41,164 bases of DNA from Thiothrix sp. UBA5583 (GTDB taxonomy: Bacteria > Pseudomonadota > Gammaproteobacteria > Thiotrichales > Thiotrichaceae), in the NCBI GenBank assembly GCA_002425225.1, contig DILV01000018.1:1-41164 (forward strand), written 5' to 3'. The position numbers and the translations under genes were made by a program. A model generated the notes under the pieces. That model saw only the letters and a list, made by a program, of their open reading frames with translations. It was not told the DNA's origin and made no database searches. The first letter of the stretch is position 1; each line of letters starts with the position of its first letter. Below are positions 1 through 8,269 of this stretch, in pieces.

Positions 1-536
1 CCACGGGAAATCCCAAAGAGCCACAGTTTGACCTGCCCAAACTGTAAAGGGTTGGAAGGATAAGCGCGATTGGATTCAAGCACCCTGTCCAGCAACGAGT
101 GCCCCTGCAAATCTTCCAGCTTCAGGACACTGACAACCGGCAACCCCAACACTTTGTCACGAGACCATAGGGTAAGTTTTTCTGCACTGGCGTTCATATA
201 CGTAACTCGGCCATGTTGATTGACAACAATGACCCCACCTGCCAAGGCATCAAGAACCCATTCGGTGTTGACCTGTTCAGGCTGTGCATCCGGCTTTGGT
301 CGTACCGTGTCGGTAGTCACAAGAGCTGCTGCACGTACCTGCCTACTGTTACGCACAAGGATATAAAGCAACCCTGTCTGCACCAGCAACATTCCTGTCA
401 GCAGTGACAGTACGGCGGTATCCACCCCGGTTATCACCCCAGAATGGTCAACCACGTGGAACTGTCCGTTAAACCATGCCCAAGCAAGCGCACAGGCTAC
501 GCCAGCTACTGACAGGATTGGAACGACTAGGCGCAT
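1..536 (-). CDS. Membrane-anchored PAS-domain sensor protein (3' end outside window)
   Basis: Reading leftwards from an ATG at 536-534, the frame stays open to the window edge, giving about 178 residues of an N-terminus. A GGGGG ribosome-binding sequence lies just upstream. The protein begins with a hydrophobic segment (about residues 3-19). After a short exposed stretch comes a second one (about 44-61). A PAS-type fold follows at about 95-178, with the typical 'MNASAEKLT' helix entry and a 'GGVIVVN' strand. Two membrane segments enclosing a small periplasmic loop and followed by PAS are usual in histidine kinases and in GGDEF/EAL proteins. The output domain lies outside the window, so the class cannot be decided. 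It is transcribed divergently from the H-NS-like gene. Confidence 0.75.
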   Translation of the reverse strand, partial: MRLVVPILSVAGVACALAWAWFNGQFHVVDHSGVITGVDTAVLSLLTGMLLVQTGLLYILVRNSRQVRAAALVTTDTVRPKPDAQPEQVNTEWVLDALAGGVIVVNQHGRVTYMNASAEKLTLWSRDKVLGLPVVSVLKLEDLQGHSLLDRVLESNRAYPSNPLQFGQVKLWLFGISR

Positions 537-836
537 CAAATCCCCCTGAAACTTGTTACATATTGTTATAATTAAACAGCCTACAATTGTAGAAGCAAAT
601 CCTCACTGAAAGCTAGGCCACCCGTCTGATTGATGAACTTTCCATACAAACGGCGTCAAGCATACAACGCCATACCCAATTTACAGCAATAGACCGAAAC
701 AATATAAATTTTCTGCAATTTAATTATAAACTCTCCGACTTTTATAAAAACGACCTTGACAATTAAGCGCTGCAACAGGATTATATCGCACATGAACTCT
801 TTCTTTTAACCGCATATAAGGGACAGGTACATAACT
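537..836. other. AT-rich divergent intergenic region
   Basis: This 300-base stretch separates the PAS sensor (minus) from the H-NS-like gene (plus). It is clearly richer in A and T than its surroundings. It contains a perfect 12-base palindrome CTACAATTGTAG at 581-592 and a good promoter at 756-784. I see no reading frame with a ribosome-binding site and no RNA gene. The AT-richness would suit autoregulation by an H-NS-type protein, which is inference. Confidence 0.6.
756..784 (+). promoter_or_regulatory. Candidate sigma-70 promoter of the H-NS-like gene
   Basis: A perfect -35 hexamer TTGACA lies at 756-761. After a 17-base spacer comes GATTAT at 779-784, which matches the -10 consensus in four of six positions. 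TTATAT at 781-786 is an alternative -10 with 19-base spacing. Transcription would start near 791, about 46 bases before the GTG start codon. Confidence 0.6.
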
Positions 837-1154
837 GTGGCTAATGTTGATATTTCCAATCTGAGCGTTGCTGAACTCGAAGCATTAAGAGGCAGCATTG
901 AGAATGTAATCGGTAGTCGCCGCCAGACTGAGCTGGTCAACTTGCGTCAGGCAATTGAAGACATGGTTGAAGAAGCTGGTTTTACTTTGGAAGAAGTAAT
1001 GCAGGCAGCACCTCCAAAAAAACGTGCTGTTCCAGCTAAATACCGTAACCCTGCTGACCCTTCACAAACTTGGAGTGGGCGTGGCAGAAAACCGGGTTGG
1101 GTAGAAGAACTGATTGCCAATGGTGGCTCTTTGGATGACTGCCTGATTCAGTAA
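837..1154 (+). CDS. H-NS family nucleoid-associated DNA-binding protein
   Basis: This is a 105-residue histone-like protein with the two-part H-NS layout. An N-terminal coiled-coil oligomerisation region spans about residues 5-55, rich in Glu, Leu and Arg. A basic linker follows at about 58-68. The C-terminal DNA-minor-groove-binding domain runs from about 69 to 105 and carries the family signature TWSGRGRKPGW at 78-88. H-NS proteins bind and bridge AT-rich DNA and silence genes, often including their own. Translation starts at GTG 837, preceded by an AAGGGACAGG ribosome-binding sequence; no in-frame ATG fits better. The gene is monocistronic, with its own promoter (756-784) and a strong terminator 9 bases after the stop. 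The exact subfamily (H-NS, StpA, BpH3-like) cannot be decided here. Confidence 0.93.
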   Translation: MANVDISNLSVAELEALRGSIENVIGSRRQTELVNLRQAIEDMVEEAGFTLEEVMQAAPPKKRAVPAKYRNPADPSQTWSGRGRKPGWVEELIANGGSLDDCLIQ

Positions 1155-1162
1155 ACCTACAG

Positions 1163-1192
1163 AAAAAAATCCGGCTCAGGCCGGATTTTTTT
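1163..1192 (+). terminator. Rho-independent terminator after the H-NS-like gene
   Basis: The arms AATCCGGC and GCCGGATT form a perfect stem around the loop TCAG. A run of A on the left and T on the right extends the stem and supplies the U-tract on the plus strand. It lies 9 bases after the stop codon at 1154. Confidence 0.92.
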
Positions 1193-1526
1193 CTTTAAAG
1201 CCTTTAAAACACACCTCAATATTCCATGTCACGCCTGCGTGCAACCCTTGCCCTGACAGCCTTTCCAGCCATTTGGCTTGTTGCGTAAACCCAACTATTG
1301 TTGCAAAAAGTGCTATTCCGTTACAAGCAGCCATTTGACGTTGCGCCGCAACATAAGAAAAAATCCCGCGATGATGAAAAATGACCCCAAGATATTTTGC
1401 CGAATACCTGTATTTACTCTACTATTACGCGAGTCTGCATAAATTTCCCATAAGAAGCCTGTGAAAGCAGGAAATAACAGGGAGCGTGTCAGACTACGAC
1501 AGGATGGATAAACGAGAGACCCAAGA
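1193..1526. other. Intergenic region before dsbD
   Basis: This stretch of 334 bases lies between the H-NS terminator and dsbD. It holds one weak promoter candidate on the plus strand: TTGCCG at 1397-1402, a 17-base spacer, and TACTAT at 1420-1425. It would give a leader of about 95 bases to dsbD. A 23-codon ATG frame near 1370-1441 has no ribosome-binding site and looks accidental. I see no other feature. Confidence 0.4.
1397..1425 (+). promoter_or_regulatory. Weak candidate promoter of dsbD
   Basis: TTGCCG and TACTAT are spaced by 17 bases; each matches the sigma-70 consensus in four of six positions. The placement upstream of dsbD is sensible, but the match is weak. Confidence 0.3.
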
Positions 1527-3839
1527 ATGAGAAAACTGCTCTGCTTTCTGCTCTTGCTTGTGACAACACAGGCTTATGCACTCAAGCAGGAGGATTTGCT
1601 ACCACCCGATGAAGCCTTCAAATTCAAGGCTGAGGTGGTATCCCCCGACAAACTGAAAGCGACCTGGGAAATTGCCGAGGGTTACTACCTCTATCGCGAC
1701 CGTTTTGGCTTTGAAACAGCAACGGCAGATGTATCACTGGCGCAGCCGGTATTTCCTGCCGGAGAGAGCAAAGATGATCCCAATTTTGGTAAAATTGAGG
1801 TTTACCACAAGTCTGTCAGTGTTGAAGTCCCTGTTGACCGCACAAAAACAGCCGCAGCGGTTGAACTCGCGCTTAAAGTCAAATACCAGGGCTGTGCTGA
1901 CGCCGGATTGTGCTATCCCCCCCAGCGCAAAGAAGCCAAACTGACACTGGCAGCAGCAGGGGGCGTAGCAACACCCGCCACGGTTGCAACCAGCAGTGCC
2001 CCTACAGCCACAAATCCAGAATCAGGTAACGCAGCAGAAAACGGCAAACTCAAAGATATTTTGCCCTTGCCCAATAAAAAGCGGAATGCAGATGGCCCCT
2101 TACCTGTCGATCAAGCCTTTAATCTGCAAATAACGGCGATTGACAAAGGTACACTGAACGCACGCTGGACTGTCCAGCCAAACCACCATTTGTATCGTCC
2201 CAAAATCAAGTTCACGGTCAAGGATCCCAAAGGTGTCAGCCTCGGCACGCCTGTTTTCCCAACCGGCAAACAGGTCGACGACGAATACTTCGGCAAAATT
2301 GAAGTTTACGGTCAGGATTTTGAGGTCAAAGTTCCAATTTTATCCTCCAGTGGTTTGAAAAAGCTGGTAGTTGAAACCGAATACCAAGGCTGTTCTGACA
2401 ATACCGGGATTTGCTACCCGCCAGTCAAGGAAGCACGTGAGGTCAGCCTGACTGGTTTACCTGATGCCCAACCAATCGAAGGCAGTGATACGGCATCCTT
2501 TGCAGTACCCAATAAAACCTCGGCGGAAGATGAAATATCCAACCGCATGAGGGATAGCAGCTACTTCAGCACCCTGCTGTTTTTCTTCTTTGCAGGACTT
2601 GGCTTGGCACTGACACCTTGTGTTTTCCCCATGATTCCGATCCTGTCAGGCATCATCGCCGGTTCCAGTGATCTGTCGCCGCGCAAGGCATTCTGGCTGT
2701 CACTATCCTACGTACTACCTATGGCACTGACCTACGCCATTGTCGGCATCATTGCTGGCCTGAGCGGAGCCAACTTGCAGGTTATGTTCCAGAACCCCTG
2801 GGTAATCGGCACATTTGCTGGCCTGTTTGTGCTGCTGGCATTATCCATGTTCGGTTTTTACGACCTGCAAATGCCTGCCAGCATCCAGAGCCGCCTGAGT
2901 GAAATCAGTAACCGCCAGCAAGGCGGCAGTTTCATCGGTGCGGGTATCATGGGGGTACTGTCTGCCCTGATCGTTGGTCCTTGTGTCACTGCCCCGCTGA
3001 TTGGTGCACTGGTTTATATTGCCCAGACCCGTGACGCCATACTGGGAGGGTTGTCACTGTTCACCCTTGGCTTGGGGATGGGGCTGCCTCTGCTAATGAT
3101 TGGTACTTCCGCAGGTCGTCTGCTGCCACGCGCGGGTGCATGGATGGATACAACCAAAGCCATTTTCGGCATCATGATGCTGGGATTAGCCATATGGATG
3201 CTCAACCGGGTTGTTCCTATTGAAGTCACTATGGCACTGACCGGCATCCTGCTGACAGTTTCCGGCATTTACATGGGGGCGTTGGAGAAAACCCATGATG
3301 AAATGGGCGGCTGGGGACGTTTCTGGAAAAGCCTGGGTCTAATCATGCTGTTCTATGGTGCAATGATCCTGTTCGGCGTGTCGGCTGGCAGCCAAAACCT
3401 GCTACAGCCACTTAAAGGTGTATTTGGCGGTGGTTATGCTGTTGCAGCCACAGCCCCAACACATGTCGGTCTCAAGTTTGAAAAAATCAAAGGGTTGCAA
3501 GGGCTGGAACAGGCTCTTGCCAAAGCAAAAGCCCAGAACAAACCCGTTATGCTCGACTTTTATGCTGACTGGTGTGCATCCTGCAAAGAACTGGAACACA
3601 ATACGTTCAAGGATGCTGAAGTTGTAGCAGCTCTAGCTGATACCATCCTGATTCAGGCGGATGTCACTGCCAATGACGAGCAAGACAAAGCTCTGAATGA
3701 ACTGTTCCGCCTGTTTGGCCCGCCGCAGGTGCTGTTTTTCAAACCGGATGGCGAGGAAATCAAACCAGTACGCCTTGCCGGTTATGAGGAACCCGCCCAG
3801 TTTGTGCAACGCATCCAGCGTTTCAAACAAAGCCTGTAA
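1527..3839 (+). CDS. dsbD: Thiol:disulfide interchange protein DsbD with duplicated N-terminal domain
   Basis: DsbD moves electrons from cytoplasmic thioredoxin across the inner membrane to periplasmic partners such as DsbC and cytochrome c maturation proteins. The protein has 770 residues, about 200 more than the E. coli enzyme. A signal peptide covers residues 1-18. Two tandem DsbD-alpha domains follow: the first (about 24-142) with C123 and C129 in CADAGLCYPP, the second (about 190-310) with C289 and C296 in CSDNTGICYPP. They are joined by an Ala/Thr/Pro-rich linker (142-175). The eight-helix membrane domain spans about 347-622, with C365 in LTPC and C486 in VGPC. The periplasmic thioredoxin domain (about 650-770) carries C683-A-S-C686. 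The ATG at 1527 has GAGAG upstream. All cysteines of the relay are present, and the second alpha domain is an addition rather than a replacement. It appears monocistronic. Confidence 0.97.
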   Translation: MRKLLCFLLLLVTTQAYALKQEDLLPPDEAFKFKAEVVSPDKLKATWEIAEGYYLYRDRFGFETATADVSLAQPVFPAGESKDDPNFGKIEVYHKSVSVEVPVDRTKTAAAVELALKVKYQGCADAGLCYPPQRKEAKLTLAAAGGVATPATVATSSAPTATNPESGNAAENGKLKDILPLPNKKRNADGPLPVDQAFNLQITAIDKGTLNARWTVQPNHHLYRPKIKFTVKDPKGVSLGTPVFPTGKQVDDEYFGKIEVYGQDFEVKVPILSSSGLKKLVVETEYQGCSDNTGICYPPVKEAREVSLTGLPDAQPIEGSDTASFAVPNKTSAEDEISNRMRDSSYFSTLLFFFFAGLGLALTPCVFPMIPILSGIIAGSSDLSPRKAFWLSLSYVLPMALTYAIVGIIAGLSGANLQVMFQNPWVIGTFAGLFVLLALSMFGFYDLQMPASIQSRLSEISNRQQGGSFIGAGIMGVLSALIVGPCVTAPLIGALVYIAQTRDAILGGLSLFTLGLGMGLPLLMIGTSAGRLLPRAGAWMDTTKAIFGIMMLGLAIWMLNRVVPIEVTMALTGILLTVSGIYMGALEKTHDEMGGWGRFWKSLGLIMLFYGAMILFGVSAGSQNLLQPLKGVFGGGYAVAATAPTHVGLKFEKIKGLQGLEQALAKAKAQNKPVMLDFYADWCASCKELEHNTFKDAEVVAALADTILIQADVTANDEQDKALNELFRLFGPPQVLFFKPDGEEIKPVRLAGYEEPAQFVQRIQRFKQSL

Positions 3840-4037
3840 ATACCTCTATTCTCTGCACGCTTGTCGGCTAAAACCGGCAGGCCGGAGAATTTGTCGATAG
3901 GTCACAGCTTGATCAGCATAAGTTCAGCTATATTTTCTATACTACGAGCGCACTCCTGATTGGGATTGCCGCTAATAAAACGTATCAAACTTCAGTTCTG
4001 GGACTTGACCGCAACTTGCGGGAACAGGAGTAACTTC

Positions 4038-4220
4038 ATGCGTAATAACAAAGCATACGATACCGAACAGGAAGACGATCTGTTCAATCTGGAAAAACTA
4101 CCTGCCGCCTCTGATGGCAAAAAGGTAAAACCGCACGTTGTCCGCCGTAATGTCGAAGACTATCTGGAAAAGAAAGCACTCGAACGCCGTTTGAAAGACG
4201 TGTTCGAGGAAAACTTTTAA
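4038..4220 (+). CDS. Small PA3496-family-like protein
   Basis: This is a 60-residue charged protein. The start at ATG 4038 is fixed by an AGGAG ribosome-binding site at 4026-4030; an upstream in-frame extension to 3960 lacks such a site. The N-terminal half is acidic (about residues 6-20). The C-terminal half is a basic-acidic helix with the pattern RRNVEDYLEKKALERRLKD (about 37-55). That pattern resembles the small Pseudomonas PA3496 family, described as a putative envelope-integrity protein. No enzyme motif, signal peptide or membrane segment is visible. Its function is unknown, and the family assignment rests on the C-terminal pattern from memory. It converges on the DUF533 gene at 4272. 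Confidence 0.75.
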   Translation: MRNNKAYDTEQEDDLFNLEKLPAASDGKKVKPHVVRRNVEDYLEKKALERRLKDVFEENF

Positions 4221-4271
4221 CCTTTTGCAGGAACACCGGCAACCCTCACGGCAAACCGGCACTCCACCGGA

Positions 4272-4958
4272 TTACACAGCCTGTTGCACTGCTGCACCTG
4301 TTTCCTCCGGCAATTGCAGAGCCACACGCAAATCCGCCAGATAGGCCTGTTCTGCATCGTTAGCCTCATCAATGACGGCTGCCGATACCAGGTAAATTTC
4401 CGTGGCAACAGCCAAGTCGCCCTCCGCCAATGCAGCAATGTCCTTGGCGCTGAGTGGGCGAGCCAATTCATCCATGATCATGTCATTCAAATCACCGTCC
4501 AGTTCAGCATTTGCCAATTGCTGGCGGATATTCTCCAGTTCAGCGGAATCCACATGACCATCAGCCTTGGCTGCTGCAATCATGGCTTTCAGCAGGATTT
4601 CGGCACTGGCTTTAGGCGCATCCGGTGCAGCAAGCTGTGCAGGTTCAGCCGCCTGGGCTGTACCCTCTCCAGCAGCACCACCAGCCCATTGCTTATACAT
4701 CTGGTAAGCAAGCCCCCCAACCGCAGCAAGGCTGCCAACCTTGACGGCCGCGCCCGTTACTCGCCGTCCGGTACTGGTTCCCAGCAACAATGCCAAAACC
4801 CCAGCAGCGGCTGCACCCGTTTTCATACCTGACAGCATTTTGTCGCGCTGTTCCCCTTCTGTCGGAATCCCCAGTTTTTCTTCAGCCACAGACTGGCCTT
4901 TTTGTGCCATTTCCTTACCGGATTGCAGCATCTGATCCAGGAAAGTTTTGATGTCCAT
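4272..4958 (-). CDS. DUF533 (YebE-like) inner-membrane protein with TerB-like C-terminal domain
   Basis: This 228-residue protein starts at ATG 4958 behind an AAGGAG site. Residues 1-45 form an amphipathic start (MDIKTFLDQM...). A Gly/Ala-rich hydrophobic stretch at about 45-92 holds one or two weak membrane segments. After an Ala/Pro linker, an acidic helical domain at about 118-225 contains the 'MIAAAKADGHVDSAE' element typical of TerB/DUF533 domains. E. coli YebE is the nearest named relative; these are inner-membrane proteins of unknown function, some of them envelope-stress responsive. The gene follows hda by 29 bases on the same strand and may be cotranscribed with it. Confidence 0.88.
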   Translation of the reverse strand: MDIKTFLDQMLQSGKEMAQKGQSVAEEKLGIPTEGEQRDKMLSGMKTGAAAAGVLALLLGTSTGRRVTGAAVKVGSLAAVGGLAYQMYKQWAGGAAGEGTAQAAEPAQLAAPDAPKASAEILLKAMIAAAKADGHVDSAELENIRQQLANAELDGDLNDMIMDELARPLSAKDIAALAEGDLAVATEIYLVSAAVIDEANDAEQAYLADLRVALQLPEETGAAVQQAV

Positions 4959-4987
4959 GATAGTCTCCTTGTTTTGGTGATAATTGT

Positions 4988-5689
4988 TCAGTGATTGTCT
5001 TGCATGACTTCGCGGATAAACTCGCGGGTAATCTTGCGCCCACGCCTCAGGCTAGCAACGTCCAGCCGATCCAGTAATGCCATAAGGGTAGGCATATCGC
5101 GTGAATAATGCCGCTCAATATATTTCATGACGTTATCAGGTAATTCAAAACCGCGTTGATGGGCACGCCATGCCATCGCCTGAATGCAGTATTCGGTACT
5201 GACCGGGTGGACACGGTAATCTGGCCCCCACAACAGGCGGGAAGCAAAATCCGGCAGGGTACAAATCATTTCACGCGGATTGGTACGCGCAGCCATGATC
5301 AGGGGCTGACCGTTGGCTCGGCAGGTATTGATCAGATTCATCAGGGCAATTTCCCAGTCACGCTGCCCGACAATCGCATCCAGTTCATCCAGCGCGATCA
5401 GGTGCTTGTTTTCCAGCCCTTGCAACATGCGGCTACCGTAAGGTGCGCATTGCCCCAGCGGGATGTAGGCTGCCAGCAAGCCCGCTGCATAATGTTGTTG
5501 GCAACAGGCTTGCAACAAATGGGATTTGCCCGACTGGGTTTCCCCCCACAGAAACATTTGCGGAAAATGCTGCCCAAAGCCACGTTTGAGAATACCCAAC
5601 AACCCGGCATTTTCCGGGGTAACAAAGAACGAACTGAACCGATGCCCGTCCCGCATTCCTACGTTCAATGTCAGTTGTTGCTGCATCAT
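4988..5689 (-). CDS. hda: DnaA regulatory inactivator Hda
   Basis: Hda works with the DNA-loaded sliding clamp to make DnaA hydrolyse its ATP, which prevents re-initiation of replication. The 233-residue protein is a DnaA-like AAA+ module without the DnaA DNA-binding domain. The N-terminus MMQQQLTLNV contains the QL-rich clamp-binding motif expected in Hda. Walker A is GETQSGKS at residues 49-56, and a Walker B-like LIALDELD lies at about 95-102. Sensor regions follow, and the C-terminus is a lid domain. The ATG at 5689 overlaps the stop codon of the upstream permease gene as ATGA, so translation is probably coupled. The permease-Hda pairing is common in Gammaproteobacteria. Confidence 0.95.
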   Translation of the reverse strand: MMQQQLTLNVGMRDGHRFSSFFVTPENAGLLGILKRGFGQHFPQMFLWGETQSGKSHLLQACCQQHYAAGLLAAYIPLGQCAPYGSRMLQGLENKHLIALDELDAIVGQRDWEIALMNLINTCRANGQPLIMAARTNPREMICTLPDFASRLLWGPDYRVHPVSTEYCIQAMAWRAHQRGFELPDNVMKYIERHYSRDMPTLMALLDRLDVASLRRGRKITREFIREVMQDNH

Positions 5690-6807
5690 TCCGGCTTTTT
5701 GTCTCCAGTAACATCCTCATTCAACTCAATGATGGGTACGCCTGTGGGAGATTCAATCCCGTAAATGCGGCTTTGTTTGTAGGTATCATGAATATGCCGC
5801 ATGATCACCGCCAGGATTGCCGCCACCGGCAAAGCCAGCAGGATGCCGAAGAACCCGAACAGTTGCCCGCCCGCCAACACCGCAAAAATGACTGTAACTG
5901 GATGCAGACCGATACGCTCCCCTACCAGCATGGGCGTCAGGATTGTACCTTCTATGACTTGTGCCACGACAAACACTGCCAGCACCCAGAATAGGTCGAA
6001 AATATCCGGCGACTGGAACAGGATGGCGATACCTGCCACCCCTACCCCGACAATCAGGCCAAGGTAAGGCACAAAACTGACCACACCGGCGATGATCCCG
6101 ATCAGCAAGGCAAATTCCAGCCCCACCAACCACAACCCTACCGAATAAATGACCGCCAGCGCCACCATTACCAGCAATTGCCCACGCAGAAACGCGCCCA
6201 GCACCTCATCAGATTCCCGCGCCAGTTTGGACAACAGCGGTTGTGTGGAACGCGGCAACAGGTCGTCGATATAAGCCACCATCTGATCCCAGTCACGCAG
6301 CAAGTAAAACGTGATGATCGGGATCAGTGCCAGATTGGCAACCCAGCCTAGTACCACGAAACCGGATTCGGAAATCGTTTCGATGGTACTGCGGATAAAA
6401 CCGCCGGTTTCTTTCCAGTGTGAGGTGAGGATGGTCTTGAGCTTGTCCACTTCCAGTACACTTGGGTCAACCGCAAAACGGTCACGCAACCAGGGAGCCA
6501 GCACATTCACTGCCCAGTCGATATAAACCGGGATCATGTTGATGAAACGTTTCACCTGGGTTTCCAGCACCGGCACGAGGAACAGGAAAAACAGCACCAA
6601 TGTCACACAAATGCTCAGAAAAACTACCGTCACTGCCAGAGTACGCGACAACTTCCAGCGCTCCAGCCGATCTACCAGCGGGTCACCCAGATAAGCCAGA
6701 AACGCCGCCACCAGAAACGGGGTCAGGATAGGAGCCAGCAAATACAACAAACTGACAGAGATAAGCCCCACCGCCAACCAGAACCAACGTCCACTTTCCA
6801 GAATCAT
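5686..6807 (-). CDS. AI-2E family (PerM/TqsA-like) membrane permease
   Basis: This is a 373-residue polytopic membrane protein. Hydrophobic segments lie near residues 10-45 and 60-85, then 150-170, and a run of four to five spans about 200-345. The large soluble stretch between (about 85-145) and the C-terminal glycine-rich helices with 'PYLG' and 'VIEGTILTPMLVGERIGLHPVTV' are hallmarks of the AI-2E/UPF0118 family. Members export autoinducer-2 or act as Na+/H+ antiporters, but most, including those beside hda, have no proven substrate. The gene follows the phosphatidyltransferase by only 3 bases and overlaps hda by 4, giving a three-gene operon. Confidence 0.93.
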   Translation of the reverse strand: MILESGRWFWLAVGLISVSLLYLLAPILTPFLVAAFLAYLGDPLVDRLERWKLSRTLAVTVVFLSICVTLVLFFLFLVPVLETQVKRFINMIPVYIDWAVNVLAPWLRDRFAVDPSVLEVDKLKTILTSHWKETGGFIRSTIETISESGFVVLGWVANLALIPIITFYLLRDWDQMVAYIDDLLPRSTQPLLSKLARESDEVLGAFLRGQLLVMVALAVIYSVGLWLVGLEFALLIGIIAGVVSFVPYLGLIVGVGVAGIAILFQSPDIFDLFWVLAVFVVAQVIEGTILTPMLVGERIGLHPVTVIFAVLAGGQLFGFFGILLALPVAAILAVIMRHIHDTYKQSRIYGIESPTGVPIIELNEDVTGDKKPE

Positions 6808-6810
6808 GCT

Positions 6811-7353
6811 TTAACCTTTTGCCAGCGCATAACGCCCCCACAGATAAACATACGCCATCCCGCTCAAGCAGGTCGTTGCTGCCACCAGCCATTGCAAGCC
6901 CTGATTGAACCAGTCTGGCAGTGGATGCATCGCCACATGGAACAGGGTCACTGCCAGCAAGGTAATCTGCAACCCGGTATTCAGTTTGCTGATCAACAGG
7001 GGATGCATATCCAGTTTGCCCCGTACCAGCCGGTAGGCAAGGGCTCCCAGTACAATTACTACATCACGCCCGATGACCAGCGCAATCAGCCACCACGGCA
7101 AACTGCCTTTCAAACCGAACACGATGAAAACCGATACCACGAACAGCTTGTCCGCTACCGGGTCAAGCATCGCCCCCAAACGGGTAAACCAGCCGTAACG
7201 ACGCGCCAGAAAACCATCCAGCGCATCGGATAAACCAGCCAGCACCAGTAGAATCAGTGCCAGCGAATAAGAACCTCGCCACAACAACCAGCAAATGGGA
7301 GCAATGGACAGGATTCGGACAACCGTGATGATGTTTGGAATTTGTTCCCGCAC
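6811..7353 (-). CDS. CDP-alcohol phosphatidyltransferase family protein (PgsA-like)
   Basis: This is a 180-residue integral membrane enzyme with about five or six membrane segments. It carries the complete family signature D-x2-D-G-x2-A-R-x8-G-x3-D-x3-D at residues 43-68, with D43, D46, G47, A50, R51, G60, D64 and D68 all present. Such enzymes transfer a phosphatidyl group from CDP-diacylglycerol to an alcohol; the length and hydropathy match PgsA, which makes phosphatidylglycerophosphate. A second PgsA is common in Gammaproteobacteria, and the copy beside the perM-like gene and hda is often a paralogue, so the acceptor alcohol is uncertain. It is first in the operon with the permease and hda. 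It lies just downstream of the terminator of the OmpA-type gene, so it needs its own promoter. Confidence 0.92.
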   Translation of the reverse strand: MREQIPNIITVVRILSIAPICWLLWRGSYSLALILLVLAGLSDALDGFLARRYGWFTRLGAMLDPVADKLFVVSVFIVFGLKGSLPWWLIALVIGRDVVIVLGALAYRLVRGKLDMHPLLISKLNTGLQITLLAVTLFHVAMHPLPDWFNQGLQWLVAATTCLSGMAYVYLWGRYALAKG

Positions 7354-7384
7354 GTCAAACCCATTATTTATCAGTTTTTTAAAC

Positions 7385-7407
7385 CAAAAAGGCTCCTTTC
7401 GGAGCCT
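7385..7407 (-). terminator. Rho-independent terminator after the OmpA-type lipoprotein gene
   Basis: Read on the minus strand, GGCTCC and GGAGCC pair around a GAAA tetraloop and are followed by a run of five T. It sits about 50 bases past the stop codon of the OmpA-type gene. It separates that gene from the phosphatidyltransferase operon. Confidence 0.92.
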
Positions 7408-7459
7408 CTATGATATAACGGATTGGCGGTCAAGTACCGATTTTCCGACAACAGTGGTG

Positions 7460-8107
7460 TTATCGCTGCTGGACAGGAATCAGGGTAATTTCTACACGGC
7501 GGTTCTGGGCACGACCGTATTCGCTGCTGTTGTCAGCAACTGGGCGGCTTTCACCGTAACCAACTGCCTGCATACGCTGGGCTGCTACCCCCATGCTTGC
7601 CAGGTAGGAACGCACACCGTTGGCACGTTGCTGGGAAAGCTGCATGTTGGCTGCATCACTGCCTACGTTGTCAGTGTGACCTGCAATCTGGATGCGGGTA
7701 TCCGGGAACTGGTTCAGGGTATTGGCTAGGTTGTTCAGGACACCGTAGGACTGTGGCTTGACCGCAGACTGACCAAAGTCAAACGTGATTGCATCCGGCA
7801 TGGTCAAGACAATATTGTCGTTCTGGCGTTGTACGTCAACACCCGTACCTTGCAATTGCTGGCGCAGGGCTGCTTCCTGCTGATCCATGTAGTTGCCGAT
7901 GGCAGCTCCCGCCAGACCACCAATAACCGCACCCGCCAACGCACGGTCATCATCCTTGTCACCGGTCGTTTTACCAATCACAGCCCCAGCGATCCCACCG
8001 ATAACGGCACCTTGCTCAGCACGGGTCATTTCACCGTTAGGGCCGCAACCAACCAGTACTGCCGCAGCCAGACTGCCAATAAACCAGTGACGCATGGAAA
8101 TTTTCAT
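7460..8107 (-). CDS. OmpA-family outer-membrane lipoprotein with glycine-zipper domain (YiaD-like)
   Basis: This is a 215-residue lipoprotein. A signal sequence ends in the lipobox LVGC, so C21 is the likely lipidated residue. No Asp follows C21, which fits outer-membrane sorting. Residues about 30-75 form a glycine-zipper membrane-like segment with repeats such as GAVIGGIAGAVIG and GAVIGGLAGAAIG. Residues about 100-213 are an OmpA C-terminal domain that binds peptidoglycan, with the typical 'GHTDNVGSDAANMQLSQQRA' element and the conserved Asp and Arg. This order matches E. coli YiaD. It probably tethers the outer membrane to the cell wall. The ATG at 8107 is preceded by GAGG. A terminator (7385-7407) follows, and the gene is monocistronic. 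Confidence 0.93.
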   Translation of the reverse strand: MKISMRHWFIGSLAAAVLVGCGPNGEMTRAEQGAVIGGIAGAVIGKTTGDKDDDRALAGAVIGGLAGAAIGNYMDQQEAALRQQLQGTGVDVQRQNDNIVLTMPDAITFDFGQSAVKPQSYGVLNNLANTLNQFPDTRIQIAGHTDNVGSDAANMQLSQQRANGVRSYLASMGVAAQRMQAVGYGESRPVADNSSEYGRAQNRRVEITLIPVQQR

Positions 8108-8269
8108 TTGATGAGTACCTCAATCGTATCGTTGTTATGAACCACACCTTGGAGGCGCGATTCGCCTTATAAGTTCACTATTCTGGAGTGCGCAGTTTGA
8201 AAGAATCGCAGGCATTCGTCCAGCAGAATTGGTCAAGCCATCCTGAGCAAGTGGCGAAAGATGTATTGT

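Noticed and set aside
1370-1441. 23-codon ATG frame upstream of dsbD
   Set aside because: It has no ribosome-binding site and no recognisable peptide features; chance occurrence in an intergenic region.
4009-4021. Inverted repeat CCGCAA-C-TTGCGG before the small PA3496-like gene
   Set aside because: As a hairpin it leaves only a four-base stem with a five-base loop, too weak to call a regulatory structure.
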